In this document: one piece after another, positions 1-10,230 of the stretch
How the letters are laid out: each line of letters begins with the position of its first letter
How positions within the stretch are numbered: the first letter of the stretch is position 1
NCBI GenBank assembly: GCA_903854805.1
Contig: CAINXK010000224.1
Span: 1 to 52,242, forward strand
DNA from: an uncultured Anaerolineae bacterium
GTDB taxonomy: Bacteria; Chloroflexota; Anaerolineae; Anaerolineales; Villigracilaceae
Direction: 5' to 3'
Length of the DNA stretch: 52,242 bases
Notes under the pieces: generated by a model
Database searches by the model: none
The model's input: the letters and a program-made list of their open reading frames with translations, nothing else
What the model was told of the DNA's origin: nothing
Position numbers and translations under genes: made by a program

Positions 1-39
1 CATCAATAAAGTTTTCCAAAATCGCTCTAAAAACAATGG

Positions 40-112
40 CAATGGTTATTTTGTGGTTTTTATTGCATATACAAACCAGCGTAGCGCGAAATGACGACTT
101 GCGGGGCAAACG
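40..112 (+). repeat. Copy A of a dispersed hairpin repeat
   Basis: This stretch aligns, with one or two small gaps, to 44841-44916 and more loosely to 47833-47890. All three share a T-rich left part, a central AAAC(C)AGC core and an A-rich right part. The inverted repeat is clear in the other two copies but degraded here. It lies upstream of the amidohydrolase promoter. The alignment was made by eye. Confidence 0.5.
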
Positions 113-120
113 GATCCGGC

Positions 121-149
121 TTGACATTATTGTCAGACAAGTACATAAT
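121..149 (+). promoter_or_regulatory. Sigma70-type promoter with overlapping palindrome
   Basis: A perfect TTGACA (121-126), a 17-base spacer and CATAAT (144-149) form a strong promoter for the amidohydrolase, giving a leader of about 58 bases. The palindrome TGACA-TTAT-TGTCA (122-135) overlaps the -35 box, and TTGTC-A-GACAA (130-140) sits in the spacer. Either could be a repressor site; that role is inference. Confidence 0.6.
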
Positions 150-214
150 AATACAAATTCTTTTTGGTCTGCATTCACGTTCTCATACGCGCACATATTT
201 ATTAAGGAGAAAGA

Positions 215-1957
215 ATGACACAATCTGCTGACATCTTGCTTTTCAATGCTCACGTATTAACCATGGACGATAACATGACCCAATACCGACCCGGTGCTGT
301 GGTCGTCAAGGGCGACTCCATATTGGCCGTAGGCTTTGAAACAGAGATAAAAGCACAATATACTGCCACAGAAATGATCGATTGTGGCGGAAAAATCTTG
401 ATGCCCGGATTGGTCAACGCCCATACCCACGTCCCCATGACACTCTTACGAGGGTTGGCAGATGATCTACGCCTGGATGTATGGCTGATGGGTTATATGA
501 TGCCCGTTGAGCGAGAATTCGTCTCCCCAGATTTTTGCCGCTTGGGCAGCCTGATCGCCTGCGCGGAATTTATCAAGGGCGGCGTGACCAGTTTTGCAGA
601 TATGTATTATTTTGAAGAAGATGTGGCCCGAGCCACCCAAGAAGCCGGGCTGCGGGCAGTCCTGAGCCAATCGGTAATGAAATTTCCGACACCAGATGCG
701 AAATCCTATGAAGATTCGTTAGCCCTGGCCCGAGATTTTATTATGCGCTGGAAAGGCCACCCGCTGATTGTGCCTTCTGTGGCGCCACATGCCGTTTATA
801 CCTGTACACCAGAAATTTTAAAAGCCACTGCACAACTGGCGGTTGAATTCGATGTTCCATTGCATACCCACATCTCCGAAACTGCCTTCGAAGTTGAAAA
901 TATGCGCAACGAGAACAACATGCCAGTTGTGCCGTATGTTAAGAAACAGGGTTTATTCGATGCCAAAGTTCTGGCAGCGCATTGCGTGCATATTGACGAT
1001 GGCGAAATTCGTACGCTGCAACATTACAATGCTGGTGTCTCGCATAACCCATCATCGAATCTGAAATTGGCTTCCGGCTTTGCCCCAGTCAGTAAAATGC
1101 TCGAAGTTGGTCTAAACGTCGGCATCGGCACAGATGGACCCGCATCGAACAACGATCTGGACATGTTTGAAGAAGTTCGCCTGGCAGCATTTGTGGCCAA
1201 AGCCGTCAGCAACGACCCTACCGCGCTGCCGGCTCCGCAGGCACTTTCGATGGCCACTCGCCTCGGCGCGCGCGCGATGCACATTGGCGATGTCACCGGT
1301 ACACTCGAACCAGGCAAGCGCGCTGATCTGATCCTGGTGGATACATCTCCTTTGCATAACTCTCCACGCTTTGAGCGAGATTCAAACAACGCCTATGCGC
1401 AAATTGTTTACGCATCCAAATCCACGGACGTCAACGATGTGATGGTCAATGGGAAATGGTTAATGCGCGACCGTAAACTACTTACCATCAATGAAGCCGA
1501 TCTGTTGCAGCAAGCAGCCAGCTATGCCAAACGCATCGACAGTTTCTTGATGGCCCGTGAACAATCGGTGCTATCGAAGCTAATCGCCCTGGGTGGTTCC
1601 ATCGAGGAGGAAAGCTTCGAAGTCCAGATTAAAGTCAAGGTCAATAACCCGGTTGCGATTCAAAAAGCCATTAAATCGCCGAAGATGGAAGTCCTCTATC
1701 AGAAACACTATCGCCAATACGATAATTACTTCACATTTGAATCATCAAATCAAGGGCGTCTACGCTATCGAGAGGATGATTTCATCGATGAAAAAGGCAA
1801 GGTCGTCAATGTTCGCGCCCGCCTGACGTTAATCGGCCAGACTCTGGAAGACGATTTTGAAGAGGACGTATTACTGTCGCGTTCCCGTTACCTGGCACCG
1901 GCCAGCAGACATTACGTTTCTATCGTGAATACTTCAAACCAGCCGGAGAAAAAATGA
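215..1957 (+). CDS. mtaD: SAH/MTA deaminase-type amidohydrolase with truncated CYTH domain
   Basis: The first 450 or so residues are a metal-dependent amidohydrolase of the MtaD/SsnA class, which deaminates S-adenosylhomocysteine or methylthioadenosine in the cytoplasm. Visible motifs are PGLVNAHTH (His70, His72), HTHISET, HCVHID and GTDGPASNNDLDMFEE. From about residue 468 a second domain begins with an ExQxKxKV strand and later LRYRED, as in CYTH (triphosphate-tunnel) proteins. The reading frame leaves this domain near residue 563, and its continuation lies in the -1 frame (1954-2187). The start has a good AAGGAG ribosome site. Family membership is clear; the exact purine substrate and the role of the CYTH domain are not known from sequence. 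Confidence 0.88.
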   Translation: MTQSADILLFNAHVLTMDDNMTQYRPGAVVVKGDSILAVGFETEIKAQYTATEMIDCGGKILMPGLVNAHTHVPMTLLRGLADDLRLDVWLMGYMMPVEREFVSPDFCRLGSLIACAEFIKGGVTSFADMYYFEEDVARATQEAGLRAVLSQSVMKFPTPDAKSYEDSLALARDFIMRWKGHPLIVPSVAPHAVYTCTPEILKATAQLAVEFDVPLHTHISETAFEVENMRNENNMPVVPYVKKQGLFDAKVLAAHCVHIDDGEIRTLQHYNAGVSHNPSSNLKLASGFAPVSKMLEVGLNVGIGTDGPASNNDLDMFEEVRLAAFVAKAVSNDPTALPAPQALSMATRLGARAMHIGDVTGTLEPGKRADLILVDTSPLHNSPRFERDSNNAYAQIVYASKSTDVNDVMVNGKWLMRDRKLLTINEADLLQQAASYAKRIDSFLMAREQSVLSKLIALGGSIEEESFEVQIKVKVNNPVAIQKAIKSPKMEVLYQKHYRQYDNYFTFESSNQGRLRYREDDFIDEKGKVVNVRARLTLIGQTLEDDFEEDVLLSRSRYLAPASRHYVSIVNTSNQPEKK

Positions 1958-2187
1958 TCGAAAAAGATCGGCTGCGCTGGCATGTACGCTACCAGGGTGA
2001 GGAATTCTACATTAACCTTGATACCGTAGAACGACCCGATCTGGGCTTCTTCCTGGAGATCAAAAGCCGCACCTGGAGCCGTACTGACGCAGAGCGAAAA
2101 GCTCACCTGGCCGCAGAACTTGTTGCTTACCTGGGCGCATCTGCTGGAGAACACATTACAAGCGATTACTTTAGCTTAATTTCCTAA
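1954..2187 (+). pseudogene. C-terminal CYTH fragment displaced by a frameshift
   Basis: This 77-residue frame overlaps the preceding stop as ATGA. It reads like the second half of a CYTH domain: alternating strands, an LEIKSRTWSR segment and a closing helix. Reading its frame upstream of the ATG gives YREYFKPAGEK directly before M-I-E-K, which fits a continuous protein. That means the amidohydrolase gene lost (or gained) a base around 1890-1920. It could be a real disruption, a sequencing or assembly error, or a functional split gene coupled through ATGA. I favour one gene of roughly 650 residues interrupted by one indel. Confidence 0.6.
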
Positions 2188-2216
2188 GGTTACGCAACCG
2201 ATCACAAAATTAACAG

Positions 2217-2266
2217 AAAACCTGCCCACCACTTTGAATGAAAATCAAAGCGGCGGGCAGGTTTCG
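2217..2266. terminator. Bidirectional hairpin terminator
   Basis: A 17-base stem (2221-2237 with 2245-2261, two mismatches) has a 7-base loop. It is flanked by AAAA on the left and TTT on the right. It lies between the plus-strand amidohydrolase and the convergent mltG. Confidence 0.6.
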
Positions 2267-2377
2267 TTCACTTCAATTCAGATTTTTAATTACAAATTGA
2301 CAAATCGTTGCAAGCACAACCGGGTCTCCCAGGGTAATCCATAGTTTTCCTAAAAAGCTGATAACGAATATGGTTGC

Positions 2378-3517
2378 TTAGGGACAACCGTTTTCCAGGT
2401 GCTGCTCAAAGGTTTCAGAAAAATTGTGCAAGCCAGATCCATCGCAGCGCGCGCGAAAATAGTAATAAGGCGTTTGGGCCGGATACGCGACTGCCTGCAA
2501 GGCGCTCAGCGCAGGGTTGCTGATGGGGCCTGGTGGCAGACCAGGGATCTGGTATGTATTGTACGGAGAACTTACCGCAAGATCATCAGAAGAAAGCGGC
2601 GCTTTCCACCAAGTATTTAAATCCGCATTAAACCCTAGTGCATATTGGATGGTGGGATCAGTCTCCAGGCGCATGCCGGCAGCCAGGCGATTCAAAAATA
2701 CCGATGCGATCGTAGGTTGTTCTTCGGGCACTACCGCCTCACGCTGAATGATGGAGGCCAGGATGACGGCCTGGTATACGTCTAGATTCTGGCGAGCAAA
2801 ACCCTGTCTCAGATTGGAGGTAAGCGCCAACGCGGCATTATTCATCAAAAGCGGTACCAGCTGTTCAGCCTGGATGGCCCTTGGAAGAATGTATTCACCA
2901 GGGAAAAGAAATCCTTCTGCAGTCGATCCAGGCACTAAAAAATCGAAATTTGATGGTGGAGTAACTGCCACCCGTAGAAACTCGTCAGGAGTGATTTCAA
3001 AGCCAGATGTGGGCATTGCAGCAGCGACTTCCTCCATCCGCCAGCCGGGTAAAATAACAAATTTCACCTGGCTGGGTGTGGCATCCTGTAATTTTTGGGC
3101 AATTTGGATTGGCGGCATGGCCGGGCTGAGTTGAAATTCTCCGGCTTGTAAACCAGTATCCAGACCAGCGTAAACCAGGTAAGCTACAAACGCATCGGCG
3201 TTACGAATGATGCCGCTTAATTCCAAACGTCCGGCAACCGTAAGCGCGTCTTCGCCATCCGCAATCGTGAATGGCAAATCAGCAGCGTTTGAGTCTACCG
3301 GGCTGGTAACCAGGCCGTCATACCATAAAATCAAGGCCGAATATTGAAAACGCTGGAAATCATTTAACCGGTCAGATATTGGTCCAACCGTACGAACAGC
3401 AACGATCGGAACAGCAACATAAATTCCAATCGCAAACCCTGAGATGAGCAGGAATGATACAAAACAGCCCAATGGAAATATGGACCTGGACCGGCGGCGT
3501 TTACTTTCAGTTCTCAT
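2378..3517 (-). CDS. mltG: Endolytic murein transglycosylase MltG
   Basis: This 379-residue YceG/MltG-family protein cuts nascent peptidoglycan glycan strands and is thought to end their polymerisation. A basic N-terminus is followed by one membrane segment (about residues 16-38), so the catalytic domain faces outward. The family signature ILASIIQREA carries the expected catalytic Glu near residue 260. It is followed by SVFLNRLAAGMRLETDPTIQYALG, also diagnostic. The start overlaps the end of ruvX by 11 bases, so the two are probably co-translated. Pairing of mltG with ruvX is common in bacteria. Confidence 0.93.
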   Translation of the reverse strand: MRTESKRRRSRSIFPLGCFVSFLLISGFAIGIYVAVPIVAVRTVGPISDRLNDFQRFQYSALILWYDGLVTSPVDSNAADLPFTIADGEDALTVAGRLELSGIIRNADAFVAYLVYAGLDTGLQAGEFQLSPAMPPIQIAQKLQDATPSQVKFVILPGWRMEEVAAAMPTSGFEITPDEFLRVAVTPPSNFDFLVPGSTAEGFLFPGEYILPRAIQAEQLVPLLMNNAALALTSNLRQGFARQNLDVYQAVILASIIQREAVVPEEQPTIASVFLNRLAAGMRLETDPTIQYALGFNADLNTWWKAPLSSDDLAVSSPYNTYQIPGLPPGPISNPALSALQAVAYPAQTPYYYFRARCDGSGLHNFSETFEQHLENGCP

Positions 3518-3935
3518 TAGAATTCACAGGGTGATTATCCAGATAGTCTTGCAATAAAACGGCGGCGGCGACATCATCAAGATGACCAGCGCGCTTTTTC
3601 CGGGGGGCTCCGGCTGCAATACGAGCAGCGCGTGCATCCTGGGTGGTCAGGCTTTCATCCCATAACTCGATTGGCAGGTCGGTTTGCTGGCGCAGCATCT
3701 CTACAAAATTAATGGCTTGACGACCCGCCTGATTAGGTTCCCCGGCTTCGTCATAGGACACTCCCACAATGATCAGCCCAACCGCCTGTCTGGTGGCCTG
3801 CTCGGAAATCTGGGCAGCATCCACCAGCTTGGATACATGACCAATGATTCCAAACGGCCTGGCCAACACACCGGTTTCATCACTCAACGCCAGCCCCAGG
3901 TTTTTTTGACCATGATCAACAGCCAGGATTCTCAT
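3507..3935 (-). CDS. ruvX: Holliday junction resolvase-like RuvX (YqgF)
   Basis: This 142-residue RNase H-fold protein of the YqgF/RuvX family has been linked to pre-16S rRNA 5' processing and Holliday junction resolution. MRILAVDHGQKNLGLALSD holds the first catalytic Asp (residue 7). LWDESLTTQDARAARIAAGAPRKKRAGHLDDVAAAVLLQDYL holds the conserved E/D residues near the C-terminus. I chose the ATG at 3935, which puts Met directly before the RILAVD strand and leaves one base after the upstream stop. An in-frame start 15 bases earlier would overlap that gene. Confidence 0.92.
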   Translation of the reverse strand: MRILAVDHGQKNLGLALSDETGVLARPFGIIGHVSKLVDAAQISEQATRQAVGLIIVGVSYDEAGEPNQAGRQAINFVEMLRQQTDLPIELWDESLTTQDARAARIAAGAPRKKRAGHLDDVAAAVLLQDYLDNHPVNSNEN

Positions 3936-3936
3936 A

Positions 3937-5424
3937 TTAACCCTTAACAACTATACGAATTGGCAGGGATGGCAACCATGGCCACCACCCAGGAAGGATA
4001 CTAATTTGGGGGGATTGAACCAGTCCAAACGTGGTGGTGAGTTCCTCACCCGCATTTTTCACGCTTTTTCCCAGGACAATCGAAATCACCCGACTTGCAG
4101 CCAGTACTGGTCGCATCTTACGCTCAATTCGCATATGCCAGTAAACCACATCCTGCGTTTGTGTAAACGCAGAAACAGTTTTCAAGTCAATTTGCTGCGA
4201 AGTGGCCATATATCCAGCGGGCAAGGACGCATTTAATACGCGTTCAGCCAAAAGGTGTAAATCGGTATACGCTGAATAAGCCATCTTATATTCCACCCGC
4301 AACGAGAGAGTCAATTTCTCACCGGGTTTACCATCCGGGGGGTCAAAGATTTCTGACAACACTCGCGTTTGAGCAAATGTGGCCGGGAACATGACATCGC
4401 CGGAAGAAATCTGATCAGAAAATCGTGTCTGTGCCTGGCGGCTCAATTCAGACAGCAAACGCTTCCGCAGGTTACCGCGGTCCTGATCAGTCGCCAGAAC
4501 AACTTCGGACTGTGTTCCCCCGCTGGTTGGTTCTGGGTTGGTGACGGCAAGCTGAAGGCCTTGCGGGCTTTCAAGCAATGTGATTGAACCCGTGCCAACG
4601 TTTCCGGAGACTCCTGGCGCAACAGCCAAAACCGGAACCCTGATCGTGGAACCCTTTCCGGGCAGAACATCTGCTCTTTTCGTTGTAACGAAAGGTATCG
4701 GGGGATCAGCACGAGTCAGTAATACAGTTCCAGGTGGAACGCGGATGGCAGCCTCACTTAAATTCATAAGCAGGACTTCGCCCCGGGCCGTCTTATCCGG
4801 CAAAATGGCAATACCGGAAGCAAGTACAGTATCCTGACCATCAACGCTCAGAGTCAAACTACGCTGAGGGACAACACCGGAAATTTGAACACTTTCAATT
4901 TCCGGTTCAGAACTAACCGGTATCGTAAGAATCTGGTTCTGGTCTGGAAGAGTGATCTGAATTTCAGCCGAAGGTACGAACACAAGCACAACCGCCAGAA
5001 CAGCCAACACGCCAATCGCAAAGATAAGCACTCGGCGAATCGGATTGGCGCCAAAAGTAAATAAATCAATGGATGGCAGGTTTCGACGAACCGTACGCAG
5101 ATCCACGCGCGGGAAACGCCTCGCAGGATGGGATGATCTTCGTTCCAACCAGCGTTTTTTCTGGGCATTTTTAGCATCGGAAAATACAGAAATATTCAGA
5201 GCCCGTGCGACAGTGCGAATTTCGCTGTTACGGGTTACAAGACCCAACTCGGCGCCCAAAGATTCGGCATGCCGGCGCAGCAAGGTCAAGTCAAGAGGAC
5301 GTACTCCCACTTTGCCACGCCGAGGCCAGATCAATAATATCCGCGGCGTTTTAGCCCAACCCATCCGGTCGCGGATTGAGATCATGTCATCGTGAATAAA
5401 GAGTTGGATTACCTGAGTTTTCAT
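3937..5424 (-). CDS. Baseplate J-like membrane protein of unknown role
   Basis: This protein of about 495 residues resembles what is annotated in Chloroflexota as 'baseplate J/gp47 family protein'; I cannot assign a function. The first 80 residues form an alpha/beta domain (RILLIWPRRGKVGVRPLDLTLLRR ... LGLVTRNSEI). A basic linker follows, then one membrane helix (about 132-153). About 340 beta-rich residues follow, with repeated V/I-P-V strands, and should lie outside the membrane. The last hydrophobic patch (WWPWLPSLPIRIVV) is short. The ATG at 5424 is preceded at nine bases by TATAAT and lacks a ribosome site, so the mRNA may be leaderless. It stands directly upstream of ruvX-mltG. Confidence 0.6.
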   Translation of the reverse strand: MKTQVIQLFIHDDMISIRDRMGWAKTPRILLIWPRRGKVGVRPLDLTLLRRHAESLGAELGLVTRNSEIRTVARALNISVFSDAKNAQKKRWLERRSSHPARRFPRVDLRTVRRNLPSIDLFTFGANPIRRVLIFAIGVLAVLAVVLVFVPSAEIQITLPDQNQILTIPVSSEPEIESVQISGVVPQRSLTLSVDGQDTVLASGIAILPDKTARGEVLLMNLSEAAIRVPPGTVLLTRADPPIPFVTTKRADVLPGKGSTIRVPVLAVAPGVSGNVGTGSITLLESPQGLQLAVTNPEPTSGGTQSEVVLATDQDRGNLRKRLLSELSRQAQTRFSDQISSGDVMFPATFAQTRVLSEIFDPPDGKPGEKLTLSLRVEYKMAYSAYTDLHLLAERVLNASLPAGYMATSQQIDLKTVSAFTQTQDVVYWHMRIERKMRPVLAASRVISIVLGKSVKNAGEELTTTFGLVQSPQISILPGWWPWLPSLPIRIVVKG

Positions 5425-5439
5425 AACAGGCTGATTATA
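5425..5439 (-). promoter_or_regulatory. -10 box placed for a leaderless transcript
   Basis: On the minus strand TATAAT (5434-5439) is followed by nine bases and then the ATG at 5424. There is no Shine-Dalgarno sequence. Transcription would begin at or just before the start codon. No good -35 box is visible. Confidence 0.4.
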
Positions 5440-5519
5440 AACCACCCAGCCATGCGCCGAGCACCCGCACAGAATTTAGCCCAATTGGAATAAACTCTAT
5501 CACCAGTAAAAAAGTGCTT

Positions 5520-5909
5520 CTAATTTTCCAAAAATACTTTCATCGGTTCCCAATAATTGTCGATCCAGCCCTGGATGAACTCTTCTTCTGTTCCCGGCGG
5601 CAGATTGGTTTGGGTGAAATCCAGGCGGGTGCCAGCGCCAACCGGAGTAAATAAAAAGGTCACAACCGAAAAATGGTCTTCGGGCCAGTCCACAGCCCGC
5701 CAGGATTGGACAATTTTCGCATCAGGAACCAGCTCAAGATTCTTGCCCGTGATGTATCCATCATACGCGGAATATTCAGCCCCCATTTCTGCACTGATCA
5801 GGGCTACGCTTTTTGTAAAAGCAGAGTGCTTGCCAGAATCCATCAATGCTTCATACACTTCATGCGGGCTGGCCTTGAAAATAACCATCTGCTCAATCAA
5901 ATTTGACAT
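5520..5909 (-). CDS. SRPBCC (START/AHSA1-like) domain protein
   Basis: This single-domain cytoplasmic protein of 129 residues has the SRPBCC fold. It opens with IEQMVIFKASPHEVYEALMDSGKHSAFT, the usual AHSA1-type start. It ends with an amphipathic helix containing WIDNYWEPMKVFLEN. The middle strands include VQSWRAVDWPEDHFSVVTFLF, typical of AHSA1-like proteins with a hydrophobic ligand cavity. The ligand is unknown. GGAG before the ATG supports the start. The next gene downstream on the strand lies past a 95-base gap. Confidence 0.82.
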   Translation of the reverse strand: MSNLIEQMVIFKASPHEVYEALMDSGKHSAFTKSVALISAEMGAEYSAYDGYITGKNLELVPDAKIVQSWRAVDWPEDHFSVVTFLFTPVGAGTRLDFTQTNLPPGTEEEFIQGWIDNYWEPMKVFLEN

Positions 5910-5987
5910 TCAGTCTCCATCATCTACTATCAATAAAACCCAGTTAGTCAATTTATCAGAAAACTTATCCGAAGGTTAACCATTGCC

Positions 5988-6413
5988 TCATCGAACTGCA
6001 TTCAGGATCGCATCAATTCCCAGTTGGGCCAGTTCAATATCTTCCATCTCGGGTAAGCCGCTGACACCCACGGAACCAACGACAACACCATCCAATTCGA
6101 CCGGCAAACCACCGCCCCAGCCGACGATTTTCGGATCACCATAATAAGAAATATCAAAACCCTTCTGGGGGTCACGAGATGATTGGCCAATCTGCCGGGA
6201 TGGTTTGCGATCGCGAGCTGCGGTATAGGCCTTATTGGTTGCGATCTGGATCGAAGTAAATGGTGCGCCATCCACGCGCAGCAATGCAATCAACTCGCCA
6301 TGTAGATCAGCGACAGCGATAACGGCTGCCTTACCACGGCGAAGAATTTCTGTTTTGATGACCTCAATGGCGAGTTGTGCATCATTTTGGTCAAGTGTGA
6401 TGGTTTGTTTCAT
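5988..6413 (-). CDS. GlcG/HbpS-family heme-binding-like protein
   Basis: This 141-residue protein belongs to the GlcG/HbpS (formerly DUF336) family. The pattern is a long first helix with AIEVIKTEILRRGKAAVIAVAD, then GELIALLRVDGAPFTSIQIATNKAYTA. The glycine-rich GWGGGLPVELDGVVVGSVGVSG segment is the family hallmark. Some members bind heme or corrinoids; others are encoded beside glycolate or diol utilisation genes. No such genes are nearby, so the role here is open. AAGGAG precedes the ATG. Confidence 0.87.
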   Translation of the reverse strand: MKQTITLDQNDAQLAIEVIKTEILRRGKAAVIAVADLHGELIALLRVDGAPFTSIQIATNKAYTAARDRKPSRQIGQSSRDPQKGFDISYYGDPKIVGWGGGLPVELDGVVVGSVGVSGLPEMEDIELAQLGIDAILNAVR

Positions 6414-6530
6414 TTTTCTCCTTGCGCATTATGCAACTTCAAGATTCTTATAACACAGCGTGTAACTGGACGGGATAAATCGTCAAATAATATTTGTGTC
6501 TACGCCTGATAATATTCAGCAAATTTGACA

Positions 6531-8696
<2,166 letters not shown>

Positions 8697-8702
8697 TTAA
8701 TT

Positions 8703-9248
8703 ATGAAAAAATTGCTGCTCATTTTCTTACTAAGCACTTTGATGGTCGCCTGCAACCGGGCCGCCAGCTCACCGCCTGCAACGCAGCCCGCTGTCAATTT
8801 TCCGACCATCGCTCCAGAATCTCTGCCCATCTGTCAGCCATCTGACTTGCAAACAAGTTCGAACTCCAATAACGCTGATGGCGCAATTATCCTGGGTGTA
8901 ACTCTGACCAATAAAACCAAGAACATATGCACACTTGCCAATCCACCGCTAGCCAGCCTATTGGATGAACAAAAAAAACTCATCGATTTGAAAGATATCT
9001 ACCAGTCTCAGATCCAGACGCCTCCCGCTCCAGCCCTGGTTGCGCTGGAACCCGGCGAAAGCGTAATTGGCACCCTGATCTGGAGTAATTACTGCCAACT
9101 GCCACCCGCGAAGAGCCAGATCTTGCGCCTGGAATTGGGAAAAGGTAGAACCCTGGATATAGAAATAACAACTCTGGCGACGCCCGTTTGTGCAGATAAA
9201 AATAGGGCCTCGACAATCAACGTCGGCCCTTATTCTATACCACCCTAA
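8703..9248 (+). CDS. Lipoprotein with DUF4232-like domain
   Basis: This 181-residue secreted lipoprotein begins MKKLLLIFLLSTLMVAC, a type II signal with lipidation Cys17. A Ser/Pro/Ala-rich linker follows. The rest resembles DUF4232: ADGAIILGVTLTNKTKNICTLANPP, a Cys pair, GESVIGTLIWSNYC and a closing beta strand. Function is unknown; such domains occur on cell envelopes of Actinobacteria and Chloroflexota. The ATG lies ten bases after a weak -10 (TAAACT), so this gene may also be leaderless. A terminator follows the stop directly. Confidence 0.7.
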   Translation: MKKLLLIFLLSTLMVACNRAASSPPATQPAVNFPTIAPESLPICQPSDLQTSSNSNNADGAIILGVTLTNKTKNICTLANPPLASLLDEQKKLIDLKDIYQSQIQTPPAPALVALEPGESVIGTLIWSNYCQLPPAKSQILRLELGKGRTLDIEITTLATPVCADKNRASTINVGPYSIPP

Positions 9249-9276
9249 ACTGCCGGTCACACCGAGCAGTTTTTTA
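9247..9276 (+). terminator. Intrinsic terminator after the lipoprotein gene
   Basis: AAACTGC (9247-9253) pairs with GCAGTTT across an inner GGT/ACC pair, followed by a run of six T. It overlaps the stop codon region. Confidence 0.75.
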
Positions 9277-9303
9277 TTCATCCGGATTGCTAAAAATTCA
9301 TCC

Positions 9304-9361
9304 TTGACAAACATAGAATTTAAGTTCTATAATAGGAGCAGATTAGAACATCTTTTCTAAT
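9304..9361 (+). promoter_or_regulatory. Strong promoter with two LexA-like operators
   Basis: TTGACA (9304-9309), an 18-base spacer and TATAAT (9328-9333) form a near-consensus promoter. ATAGAA-N6-TTCTAT (9313-9330) fills the spacer. ATTAGAA-N6-TTCTAAT (9342-9361) lies just after the start point. Their centres are 30 bases apart, about three helical turns. Both share TAGAA-N6-TTCTA and each differs by one base from the Gram-positive LexA core GAAC-N4-GTTC. A dimeric repressor, possibly LexA, is a reasonable inference. Confidence 0.65.
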
Positions 9362-9385
9362 ATGCGTCCAACCAAGGAGATTCGT

Positions 9386-10168
9386 ATGAATAACACCACT
9401 CGTTTGAATCCGTTCGATCTGAATATGGGCAAAATGTTTAGCTCGCTCGTTAATCAGCGCACCAAGATCTTTGGTCTGATGATCATCGGCGCACTTTTAG
9501 CCTTCGAAATTTTCAATTACAGTACCACCGAATTTGCCCTGAATGATGTGCTTGGTTCGTTAACTTTTCTAGGCATACGGTGGGCCACCATTTTATCGAT
9601 CGCATTCTGTGGTATCGATTTTGCCGGAGTTGCCCGTCTTTTTACTCCCGAACAAGGAGCCGATGAACCAGCCGAAGTTTGGTACCTTTTTGGCGCATGG
9701 ATTCTGGCCGCCGCCATGAATGCGGCACTTACCTGGTGGGGAGTCTCGGTTGCCATCGCCAACCATGTCAGCCAGGGAACGGCTGTCATCAATAGCGCCA
9801 CGATCCAAACAGTGGTCCCGATTTTCGTTGCGGTTATGGTCTGGGTAATCAGGATCATGATCATTGGCACCTTCTCGCTTGCCGGAGAGCGCATGTTCGG
9901 TCAGCCCGATAACCGTTCACGGCGGACTATTCTCCAATCTCAGCAACAATCGTCCACTCGCAGTGAGTATAATAATCAACGACCGGCAGCGTCTGCGCCT
10001 CAACCAACTGCAGCCCGGCCCAACCTGGCCCCAGCATCTTCAAGCTTCAAGCCACAACCCAAACCAGCTCAGCGCATGGAACCCACCAGCTTCACTCGCC
10101 CAGCAGAACCTACCTATCACAACCTGGCCAGCAGTCAGCAGGTGCAGCAATATGAGGAACGCAAGTAA
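9386..10168 (+). CDS. Polytopic membrane protein with proline-rich tail
   Basis: I do not recognise this 260-residue protein. It has about four hydrophobic segments: IFGLMIIGALLAFEIF, LGIRWATILSIAFCGIDFAG, LFGAWILAAAMNAALTWWGVSVAI and TVVPIFVAVMVWVIRIMIIGTFSLAG. A cytoplasmic-type, low-complexity tail of about 80 residues rich in Pro, Gln, Ser and Ala follows. The ATG at 9386 has AAGGAG at the right distance. It is the first gene behind the palindrome-bearing promoter and probably shares a transcript with the transglycosylase gene. Such membrane-plus-lytic-transglycosylase pairs occur in secretion or conjugation loci, but nothing else here supports that. Confidence 0.6.
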   Translation: MNNTTRLNPFDLNMGKMFSSLVNQRTKIFGLMIIGALLAFEIFNYSTTEFALNDVLGSLTFLGIRWATILSIAFCGIDFAGVARLFTPEQGADEPAEVWYLFGAWILAAAMNAALTWWGVSVAIANHVSQGTAVINSATIQTVVPIFVAVMVWVIRIMIIGTFSLAGERMFGQPDNRSRRTILQSQQQSSTRSEYNNQRPAASAPQPTAARPNLAPASSSFKPQPKPAQRMEPTSFTRPAEPTYHNLASSQQVQQYEERK

Positions 10169-10230
10169 TCAATGAGCTTGCACCTTTGCCAAAACAATCG
10201 AGCGTACCTAAAGAGAATCCCGTTGACCCT

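Noticed and set aside
36..218. 60-codon frame ending at the amidohydrolase start
   Set aside because: It covers a repeat copy and the promoter at 121-149, so it would not be transcribed as a unit; no ribosome site.
1024..1389. Minus-strand frames within the amidohydrolase gene
   Set aside because: Shadows of the coding strand with no motif or ribosome site.
1945..1957. Programmed -1 frameshift at the A-run before the TGA
   Set aside because: The A-run is G-AAA-AAA, not a good slippery heptamer, and coding similarity to the -1 frame starts upstream of it.
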